Assembly: GCA_039805725.1 (NCBI GenBank)
Contig: JBDLTT010000034.1
Coordinates: forward strand, 1-7,951
Length of the DNA: 7,951 bases
Reading direction: 5' to 3'
DNA from: Fluviibacter sp039805725
GTDB taxonomy: Bacteria > Pseudomonadota > Gammaproteobacteria > Burkholderiales > Rhodocyclaceae
This document shows positions 1 through 4,952 of this stretch, in pieces (position 1 is the first letter of the stretch; each line of letters begins with the position of its first letter). Under the pieces are notes generated by a model. It saw nothing but the letters and a program-made list of their open reading frames with translations, ran no database searches and was not told where the DNA came from. Made by a program: the position numbers and the translations under genes.

Positions 1-375
1 CCGCATCTGCTGGGACTCGATGCCACCTACGGGTTGGCAACCGCATCGACCTTGTGTGGCGCCTGTGCCGAGGTCTGCCCGGTACGCATTCCGATTCCCG
101 ATCTTTTGATCCGTTTACGCACCGAGGCCTACAGTAACCCGGCGACCGCCAGCGAGGCCGTGCGGGGTGCCGGATCGGCCTATTCGTCGGTGGCGATGGC
201 CTTGTGGCATGCCTGGGCTGCCACCTATCGTTACCCCGTGCTCTATCGGGCATTTACCTGGTGCGCGACGCGTTTCCGATGGCTGACGCCCAGGAAGCAG
301 GGCGGCTGGACAGTGAATCATCAGGCCATGCAGCCAGCGCGCCGTCGATTCCGTGATCGGCTCAAGGATCGCTGA
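1..375 (+). CDS. lutB: LutB-like lactate utilization iron-sulfur protein, C-terminal part (5' end outside window)
   Basis: The frame is open from base 1 to a TGA at 373-375, giving the last 124 residues of a longer protein. Residues 16-30 of the fragment contain a C-x2-C-x3-CP ferredoxin-type motif (Cys19, Cys22, Cys26, Pro27) in the context STLCGACAEVCPV, typical of the second 4Fe-4S site of LutB/YkgF/LldF. The tail (GGWTV near residue 100, then a basic FRDRLKDR end) matches the usual LutB C-terminal extension. In the family, LutB works with LutA and LutC in the cytoplasm to oxidise L-lactate to pyruvate. The first cluster motif and the LUD domain lie outside the window, and no lutC follows, so lutA/lutC should be sought upstream. 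A TTG at base 34 in the same frame is internal and not a plausible start. GlcF-type glycolate oxidase subunits share the cysteine motif but fit the tail less well. Confidence 0.85.
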   Translation, partial: PHLLGLDATYGLATASTLCGACAEVCPVRIPIPDLLIRLRTEAYSNPATASEAVRGAGSAYSSVAMALWHAWAATYRYPVLYRAFTWCATRFRWLTPRKQGGWTVNHQAMQPARRRFRDRLKDR

Positions 376-384
376 TCAGGTTTT
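354..384 (+). terminator. possible weak intrinsic terminator of the lutB transcript
   Basis: TGATCGGC (354-361) pairs with GCTGATCA (371-378), an 8-bp stem with one G-T wobble and a 9-nt loop, followed by GG and only four Ts (381-384). The hairpin covers the last codons and stops of both convergent genes. The T-tract is short, so termination may be inefficient or partly Rho-dependent. Confidence 0.3.
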
Positions 385-1170
385 AAAAAAGTAGATTACG
401 GTCATGACGGTGCCTACACCGATCACGATGCGCTTCAGCCAGACCGCGGGCAGATAGCGGGCAATGCGTGCACCCGCGAAGCCGCCCAGCGTCGCGGTCA
501 GCACCATCAGTAGGGTGTACGGCCAGGTGATCGCCCCGGCGATGATAAAGGTGAGCGCCGAGACGGTATAAGTGACAGCAGAAATCCAGTTCTTGAGCGC
601 ATTGATCTCCTGGATGTCTTCGATACCCTGGATGGCCAGTGCGGCGAGCGTCAGAATGCCCTGGCCGGCGCCAAAGAAGCCGCCATAGACCGTAACGATG
701 AACTGGAAGAACAGCCCAGCCTTGCTGTGCGGTTCGTCGTCGGTCTGGTGGATGCCCATGCGACTTTTGAATCGCACGACCCATCGACTGATCTGTTTGC
801 TGAAGGTAAACAGCACCGTCGCCAGTAGCAGCAGCCAGGGAATCAACTGCGTGAAGGCCTTATTCGAAATCGCCAGAAGCAGCAGGCCACCCAGCACGCC
901 ACCAATCGCGGCAACGATGGTCAGCGCGACGACCCAGTCCCGGTGTTTGCCCAGCTCCCGCCGATAGACCCAGGCACTCGACAAACTGGCTGGCCAAAGC
1001 GCCACCGTGTTACTGGCATTGGCCGTGACGGCCGGAACACCCGCCGCCAGGAGCGCCGGGAACGAGAAAAAAGTGCCGCCACCCGCCAGCGCGTTCATGC
1101 CGCCGGCGAGAAAAGCCCCGCCAGCAACCAGCAGAAGCCCCATGGGGTCGGAGAGGAGTTCGGTTATCAC
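376..1170 (-). CDS. TSUP (TauE/SafE) family membrane permease
   Basis: About 264 residues, mostly hydrophobic, with the two half-repeats of the TSUP family. The first has GGMNALAGGG followed by FPALLAAGVP and TANASNTVAL; the second has YGGFFGAGQG followed by INALKNWIS. Roughly eight membrane segments are expected, with a charged loop in the middle (about residues 127-146). Family members export or import small organic or sulfur anions such as sulfite, sulfoacetate or thiosulfate; the substrate here cannot be read from sequence. The start is uncertain: GTG at 1170 gives an N-terminus of usual length (MITELLSDP), TTG at 1185 lies only 3 bases past the T-tract of the upstream dctP terminator, and ATG at 1143 would begin directly in the first membrane segment. 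None has a good Shine-Dalgarno. Its stop (376-378) abuts the lutB stop with no intergenic base. The terminator at 1189-1216 separates it from the dct operon, so it needs read-through or its own promoter inside dctP. Confidence 0.85.
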   Translation of the reverse strand: MITELLSDPMGLLLVAGGAFLAGGMNALAGGGTFFSFPALLAAGVPAVTANASNTVALWPASLSSAWVYRRELGKHRDWVVALTIVAAIGGVLGGLLLLAISNKAFTQLIPWLLLLATVLFTFSKQISRWVVRFKSRMGIHQTDDEPHSKAGLFFQFIVTVYGGFFGAGQGILTLAALAIQGIEDIQEINALKNWISAVTYTVSALTFIIAGAITWPYTLLMVLTATLGGFAGARIARYLPAVWLKRIVIGVGTVMTVIYFFKT

Positions 1171-1188
1171 AGACTTATCACACAAGCT

Positions 1189-1216
1189 AAAAAAACGGGG
1201 TCGCAGAGCGACCCCG
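1189..1216 (-). terminator. strong intrinsic terminator of the dctQMP operon
   Basis: A perfect 9-bp GC-rich stem (CGGGGTCGC at 1196-1204 against GCGACCCCG at 1208-1216) with a 3-nt loop is followed on the minus strand by seven Ts (1195-1189). It lies 24 bases past the dctP stop, exactly where the end of the operon transcript is expected. Confidence 0.93.
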
Positions 1217-1239
1217 AAAGTACTAGGGGAGAGAATAAC

Positions 1240-2337
1240 TTACTTGCCGAGTTTCTTGCCAAAAGCAAATTGTGCGAAGGACTGCTCAGCCACATTGAAC
1301 CACTGGAATTCCAGGTTGCGGAACTGGCGCCACGGCTCGTAGATCTTCTTGAAATCCGGGTTCTTTGCGGCGGTCTCTTCCAGAACTTCGTTGGTGGCCT
1401 TGAACGAGGCATCCATGATTTCGTTCGAGAATTTGCTGAGCTTGGCGCCTGCTTTTTGCAGACGTGAGAGCGCAGACGGGTTCTTAAAGTCGTACTCAGC
1501 GAGCATGCGAACGTTCGTTTCTGCCGCAGCGACTTCCAATATCTGCTGGTAATTCTTCGGCAGCTTGTCCCATTCTTTCTTGTTGATCATCACCGAGAAC
1601 TGGGTTGATGGTTCCCACCAGGCCGGGTAGTAATAGTTCGGGGCAACCTTGTACAGACCCAGCTTTTCATCATCGTACGGGCCGATCCACTCGGCGGCGT
1701 CGATGGTGCCTTTTTCCAGCGAGGCATAGATGTCACCGGCAGGAATCTGTTGCGGCACCGCGCCCAGTTTTTCGAGAACGCGTCCCGCAAAACCACCAAC
1801 GCGCATTTTCAGACCCTTGAAGTCGGCCACGGTCTTGATCGGCTTGCGATACCAGCCACCCATCTGGCAACCCGAGTTACCGGCCGCCAGACTGACGATG
1901 TTGTACTGGGCGTAGAAGTCGGCCAACAGTTTCTGACCACCGCCGTAGTACATCCAGGCGTTTTGCGCACGGGCGGTCATGCCGAAGGGTACTGAGCAGT
2001 CGAAGGCAAAGGCCTCGTTCTTGCCGAAGAAGTAGTACGGTGCCGTGTGGCAGCACTCGATGGTGCCGTCTTTAACCGCATCCATGACCTGAAAAGGGGG
2101 CACAATTTCGCCACCGGCGAAGGAACGGATTTCGAAGTTGCCTTCGCTCAGTTCGCCCACGCGTCTGCAGAAATCATCACCGCCACCGTAAACGGTGTCG
2201 AGTGTTTTAGGGAAGCTAGACGCCAGACGCCACTTGATCTTGGGCGTGGCAGCAATCGCTGGCGCCGCAGTAATCAGGGAAGTGGTGCCGGCAGCGGCGC
2301 CAATGCCGACATTTTTCAGAAACTTACGACGATCCAT
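1240..2337 (-). CDS. dctP: TRAP transporter periplasmic substrate-binding protein, TakP/lactate-binding type
   Basis: 365 residues, the usual length of the TakP group. A Tat signal is visible (MDRRKFLK, then a Gly/Ala-rich stretch ending APAIAA near residue 30), so export is probably in folded form. The mature protein has the DctP fold with family motifs: WRLASSFPK (36-44), ECCHTAPYY (94-102), QMGGW (158-162), MRVGGFAG (178-185), EWIGPYDDEK (216-225) and WWE (240-242). In Rhodobacter TakP and the Thermus calcium-lactate protein, the equivalent Gln, Arg, Glu-Trp and Glu positions bind a metal ion and the 2-oxo/2-hydroxy carboxylate; these residues are present here (Gln158, Arg179, Glu216-Trp217, Glu242). 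The likely ligand is therefore lactate, pyruvate or another 2-oxo acid. The start is supported by AGGAG (2345-2349) 7 nt before ATG. It is the last gene of the dctQMP operon, 36 bp after dctM, with its own strong ribosome site, fitting the need for excess binding protein. Confidence 0.94.
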   Translation of the reverse strand: MDRRKFLKNVGIGAAAGTTSLITAAPAIAATPKIKWRLASSFPKTLDTVYGGGDDFCRRVGELSEGNFEIRSFAGGEIVPPFQVMDAVKDGTIECCHTAPYYFFGKNEAFAFDCSVPFGMTARAQNAWMYYGGGQKLLADFYAQYNIVSLAAGNSGCQMGGWYRKPIKTVADFKGLKMRVGGFAGRVLEKLGAVPQQIPAGDIYASLEKGTIDAAEWIGPYDDEKLGLYKVAPNYYYPAWWEPSTQFSVMINKKEWDKLPKNYQQILEVAAAETNVRMLAEYDFKNPSALSRLQKAGAKLSKFSNEIMDASFKATNEVLEETAAKNPDFKKIYEPWRQFRNLEFQWFNVAEQSFAQFAFGKKLGK

Positions 2338-2373
2338 GGTGTGTCTCCTGAGGGATTTTATGGTTGAGCCTGA

Positions 2374-3882
2374 TTATTTCTTCTCACCGGGCTCTTCGGT
2401 TGAGAACTTGAGATTGGGTGCCGCGTCACTGCCTGGTGCAGGGGCAGTATCGGGGTCGACTTCGAGTACGATCTCGGCCTGGCTGTCATCAAAGACTTCT
2501 TTCTTCTCAACCGAGACGAGATCGGGAAAAGCGATGATCAAGGCGACCATGATGATCTGGATGATCACAAACGGCACGGCACCCCAATAGATCTGGCTGG
2601 TGGTGACCGGTTCCATCGATTTGCCGGTGATCTTGTCGATGTACTTCTTGCCCGGGGCGACTGAGCGCAGGTAGAACAGCGCAAAGCCAAAGGGCGGGTG
2701 CATGAACGAGGTCTGCATGTTGACGCCGAGTAGTACCCCAAACCAGATCAGATCGATGCCCATCTTCTCGGCGACCGGGCCAACCAGTGGCACCAGGATG
2801 AAGGCCAGCTCGAAGAAGTCGAGAAAGAAGGCAAGGAAGAAGAATAAAATGTTGACGGCGATCAGGAAGCCGAGTTGACCGCCGGGCAGCGAGGTGAGCA
2901 GATGCTCGACCCAGAGGTCGCCGTTGACGCCACGAAAGACCAGACCAAACACGGTGGCGCCGACCAGAATGAAGAGCACGAACGACGAGAGCTTGGCCGT
3001 CGAATCGATAGCCTGACGTACAAGACTCCAGTTCAAGGTCTTCTTCGACATGGCCAACAATAGCGCGCCGCTAGCACCCATCGCGCCACCTTCGGTCGGT
3101 GTGGCGATGCCCAGGAAGATCGTGCCAAGCACCAGGAAGATCAGAAAGAGTGGTGGTACCAGCACAACCAGTGAGCGAATTAGTAGTTTGCTGCCGGTCA
3201 GCGTGCGAGCGCTGAGGGGCAGTGCCGGCGCACGACTGGGTTTCAAGAGGGCGATGAGAGCGACATAGCCCACGTAAAGACCGGTCAGCACCAGACCCGG
3301 AATCAGGGCGCCGGCGTACATGTCACCCACCGAACGACCGAGCTGGTCGGCCATGATAATGAGCACCAGTGAGGGCGGGATAATCTGCGCCAGGGTGCCC
3401 GAGGCGGCGATAACGCCAGACGCCAGGCGACGGTCGTAACCATAACGCAGCATGATCGGTAGTGAGATCAACCCCATCGAGATCACCGAGGCCGCCACCA
3501 CACCGGTGGTTGCAGCAAGTAGTGCACCAACAAAAATGACGGCAAAGGCCAGGCCGCCGCGCACCGGGCCAAATAGCTGGCCGATCGTATCCAGCAGGTC
3601 TTCGGCCATGCCGGAGCGTTCCAGAATCAGCCCCATGAAGGTGAAGAAGGGGATGGCCAGCAGCGTATCGTTGGCCATAATCCCAAAAACCCGGTTGGGT
3701 AACGCTTGCAGGAAATCCGGGGTGAACATGCCCATGCCGATGCCGAGCAGGCCAAACAGGAGGCCATTGGCAGCCAGCGAGAAGGCAACGGGGTACCCGG
3801 ACAGCAGGAAAACGATCAGTCCAAGGAACATGATCGGCGCCATATAGTCGCCGATAATGGGGGCAAGAAATTCAAGTGGCAT
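2374..3882 (-). CDS. dctM: TRAP transporter large membrane permease subunit
   Basis: 502 residues, with about a dozen hydrophobic segments across residues 15-453. DctM hallmarks are GYPVAFSLA (29-37), the IPFFTFMGLILERSGMAEDL stretch (77-96), the Gly/Ala-rich LAATTGVVAASV region (122-133) and IIPPSLVLI (167-175). DctM forms the Na+-coupled translocation channel in the inner membrane and receives substrate from DctP. The protein continues past the last membrane helix in an acidic, Pro/Ala-rich tail (about residues 454-502) with no domain I recognise. AAGGA lies 9 nt before the ATG and overlaps the dctQ stop codon; the gap to dctQ is 11 bp, so translation of the two is probably coupled. Confidence 0.95.
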   Translation of the reverse strand: MPLEFLAPIIGDYMAPIMFLGLIVFLLSGYPVAFSLAANGLLFGLLGIGMGMFTPDFLQALPNRVFGIMANDTLLAIPFFTFMGLILERSGMAEDLLDTIGQLFGPVRGGLAFAVIFVGALLAATTGVVAASVISMGLISLPIMLRYGYDRRLASGVIAASGTLAQIIPPSLVLIIMADQLGRSVGDMYAGALIPGLVLTGLYVGYVALIALLKPSRAPALPLSARTLTGSKLLIRSLVVLVPPLFLIFLVLGTIFLGIATPTEGGAMGASGALLLAMSKKTLNWSLVRQAIDSTAKLSSFVLFILVGATVFGLVFRGVNGDLWVEHLLTSLPGGQLGFLIAVNILFFFLAFFLDFFELAFILVPLVGPVAEKMGIDLIWFGVLLGVNMQTSFMHPPFGFALFYLRSVAPGKKYIDKITGKSMEPVTTSQIYWGAVPFVIIQIIMVALIIAFPDLVSVEKKEVFDDSQAEIVLEVDPDTAPAPGSDAAPNLKFSTEEPGEKK

Positions 3883-3893
3883 GACGGCGTTCC

Positions 3894-4484
3894 TTATTTA
3901 TGACCTGAGGGGGCTTCGGCGACTTCGACTGCGTCAGGGGTGGCCCCATGTCCCCCCCCTTTTTCGAACGCCTTGCCGTCGATCAGGCCTTGCAGGAAGG
4001 CCACACGTTTAATCACTTCGGACATTGCCTGCAGCAGCAACAGGAAAAAGCCGACAGGAATGAGTAGCTTGGCAGGCCAGACAATCAGGCCGCCAGCGTT
4101 GGAGGACATTTCACCCGAGCTTATAGAATCTAGCGCGAAAGGGACAGCTGACCAGAGGATCACGATACACATCGGTATTAGGAAGACGAGTCCACCGACG
4201 ATGTCGATCCAGGCGTGGACGCGCGGCGAGAAGCGACCCGTGACAACGTCGATCCGAATATGTTCGTTACACTTGAGTGTCCAGGGTGCGCAGAGCAGGA
4301 AGGTGCCAGCAAAAAGGTACCACTGCAACTCCAGCCAGGCATTCGAACTCATGCTGAAACCGTATCTGAAAAGCGCATTGATCGTGCTGACCAGAACAGC
4401 AACCAGAATCAGCCAGGCCGCCGTTTTGCCGATTTTTTCGTTGAGCGCGTCAACCGCCCTTGAGAATGATAGAAGTCCGTGCAC
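3894..4484 (-). CDS. dctQ: TRAP transporter small membrane permease subunit
   Basis: 196 residues with four hydrophobic segments at about 21-42, 51-69, 92-115 and 132-156, the standard DctQ topology. Conserved features include FRYGF after helix 1 and the W-x-E-LQWYLFAG segment (50-60). DctQ assembles with DctM in the inner membrane. The start is a GTG at 4484, chosen because the N-terminus (MHGLLSFSRAVDALNEKIGK) resembles other DctQ proteins; the Shine-Dalgarno is weak (AGAGAA in the preceding 14 nt). The last 26 residues form a hydrophilic tail containing GGGHGATPDA, encoded across an A5G8 homopolymer. It is the first gene of the dctQMP operon and is preceded by a 468-bp region rich in repeats. 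Confidence 0.93.
   Translation of the reverse strand: MHGLLSFSRAVDALNEKIGKTAAWLILVAVLVSTINALFRYGFSMSSNAWLELQWYLFAGTFLLCAPWTLKCNEHIRIDVVTGRFSPRVHAWIDIVGGLVFLIPMCIVILWSAVPFALDSISSGEMSSNAGGLIVWPAKLLIPVGFFLLLLQAMSEVIKRVAFLQGLIDGKAFEKGGGHGATPDAVEVAEAPSGHK
3952..3959 (-). repeat. G8 homopolymer (next to A5) inside the dctQ tail
   Basis: Eight Cs on the plus strand, followed by five Ts, read as AAAAAGGGGGGGG in dctQ and encode K-G-G-G. One extra G would stop the reading frame nine codons after the last AAA, while loss of one G would extend it past the dctM start. Such tracts are prone to slippage, but the affected tail is not part of the conserved fold. Confidence 0.6.
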
Positions 4485-4539
4485 GGGATGGTTCTCTGCA
4501 AGATGTAAGTTGTGCCATAGTCAACGAGTGGGTGTGGGT

Positions 4540-4552
4540 GTGCAAGTTGCAC
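4540..4552. promoter_or_regulatory. 13-bp perfect palindrome, candidate operator upstream of dctQ
   Basis: GTGCAA-G-TTGCAC is a perfect odd-length palindrome whose near edge is 55 bp upstream of the dctQ start. Its symmetry and place fit a site for a dimeric regulator of the TRAP operon. The regulator is not in the window, and I do not recognise the motif as belonging to a particular family. Two GTGGGT repeats lie just beside it. Confidence 0.4.
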
Positions 4553-4596
4553 TGCAAAAGATTTCTGGTCGCAGTAAATCGGGTTTAATTCAATAC

Positions 4597-4631
4597 AACC
4601 CATGTCAGTAAGGGTTTTTCGCCCATGGGTT
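4597..4631. repeat. 8-bp inverted repeat with 19-nt spacer upstream of dctQ
   Basis: AACCCATG (4597-4604) and CATGGGTT (4624-4631) are perfect inverted copies. They could be two half-sites of a regulator or form a hairpin in the dctQ leader RNA. No T-run follows on the minus strand, so it is not a terminator in the dctQ direction. Confidence 0.4.
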
Positions 4632-4657
4632 ACGAAAAGCGGGGCGTTGGCAGCGCA

Positions 4658-4698
4658 AAAAAAATTCAGCTGATGCGCGCTTCGAGTAAAAAAATTCA
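4658..4698. repeat. direct repeat of A-tract element, 30-bp period
   Basis: AAAAAAATTCA occurs at 4658-4668 and again at 4688-4698. The start-to-start distance of 30 bp is near three helical turns, so the tracts may add up to an intrinsic bend. A third A-run (4706-4710) belongs to the adjacent terminator. Confidence 0.45.
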
Positions 4699-4705
4699 AT
4701 GGCAC

Positions 4706-4738
4706 AAAAAGAAACCCCAGCCGTTTGGCTGGGGTTTC
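4706..4738 (-). terminator. orphan strong intrinsic terminator on the minus strand
   Basis: GAAACCCCAGCC (4711-4722) and GGCTGGGGTTTC (4727-4738) form a perfect 12-bp stem with a 4-nt loop. On the minus strand five Ts follow directly (4710-4706); on the plus strand none do, so it works leftward. The nearest upstream protein gene on its strand is the gene ending at 7053, more than 2 kb away behind an opposite-strand gene. It therefore most likely ends a short non-coding transcript or attenuates a dctQ leader. Confidence 0.88.
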
Positions 4739-4866
4739 CACCGGATCTGGTTCTTGTTCGTGTCAGGCCGGATTCTCCTCGTCCGGAATGCAGCTTTACC
4801 GGACTACATCCTCTACCGTGGATGTGTTTGAAACTGTAAGCGAGTTTTCTTACAGACAAATGACAA
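4706..4866 (-). ncRNA. candidate structured small RNA or terminated leader RNA
   Basis: The minus strand ahead of the orphan terminator carries three further perfect hairpins in a row: CTGTAAG/CTTACAG (4849-4855 with 4834-4840, 8-nt loop), ACATCC/GGATGT (4820-4825 with 4806-4811, 8-nt loop) and GTCCGG/CCGGAC (4799-4804 with 4781-4786, 12-nt loop). A possible promoter lies just upstream at 4871-4899, which puts the 5' end near 4864-4866 and the length near 160 nt. An unpaired stretch contains AACAAGAA (4758-4751), which fits the A-rich motif bound by Hfq/Crc in pseudomonads; this is only suggestive. I do not recognise it as 6S, SRP, tRNA or a known riboswitch class. The 5' end is a guess. Confidence 0.38.
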
Positions 4867-4870
4867 ATTT

Positions 4871-4899
4871 TTTATAAGCTTATGACCAAGGAATGGCTA
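4871..4899 (-). promoter_or_regulatory. possible sigma-70 promoter for the minus-strand RNA candidate
   Basis: On the minus strand TAGCCA (4899-4894, 4 of 6 to consensus) is followed after 17 bp by TATAAA (4876-4871, 5 of 6). The -10 partly overlaps the perfect palindrome ATAAGCTTAT (4874-4883). Sites of this quality occur by chance in AT-rich spacers. Confidence 0.28.
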
Positions 4900-4922
4900 G
4901 CGTAGTGTGTTCGACTTATGAT
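4894..4922 (+). promoter_or_regulatory. possible sigma-70 promoter for the asmA-like gene
   Basis: TATGAT at 4917-4922 (5 of 6 to the -10 consensus) lies 30 bp before the ATG, with a poor -35 (TGGCTA, 4894-4899) 17 bp upstream. Another -10-like hexamer, TATAAG, is at 4873-4878. Neither is decisive. Confidence 0.25.
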
Positions 4923-4952
4923 GTTGTCTTAGTAGTTTATTGATAAGCACCC

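Larger units (their letters stand above)
4485..4952. other. 468-bp divergent intergenic region without a convincing protein gene
   Basis: The region separates the leftward dctQMP operon from the rightward asmA-like gene. Open frames crossing it run through the terminator hairpin and A-tracts, have no good ribosome sites and give low-complexity Lys/Phe-rich peptides, so I do not call them. It holds a minus-strand terminator, a run of hairpins upstream of that terminator, a 13-bp palindrome, a spaced inverted repeat and repeated A-tracts, each listed separately. I see no convincing sigma-70 or sigma-54 promoter for dctQ. Confidence 0.7.

Noticed and set aside
3452..3847. Long open frame antisense to dctM
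   Set aside because: It is a codon-bias shadow of the dctM coding frame, with low-complexity Ser/Pro/Thr content and no recognizable domain.
4494..4517. Sigma-54-like promoter upstream of dctQ (TGGCAC and TTGCA on the minus strand)
   Set aside because: The GG and GC doublets are 15 bp apart rather than the required 10, so the spacing excludes it.
4509..4527. Sigma-70 promoter for dctQ based on TTGACT on the minus strand
   Set aside because: The -35-like hexamer is good, but no -10-like hexamer exists 16-18 bp downstream.
4781..4786. SAH or guanidine-II riboswitch (CGAGGAG and ACGR-like loops in the RNA candidate)
   Set aside because: The CGCTGC core of the SAH class is absent, and the ACGR bases do not form tetraloops in two matched hairpins. 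Only short chance similarity remains.
4409..4859. Small protein frames in the dctQ upstream region on both strands
   Set aside because: They run through the terminator stem and A-tracts, lack ribosome sites, and give low-complexity peptides with no family resemblance.
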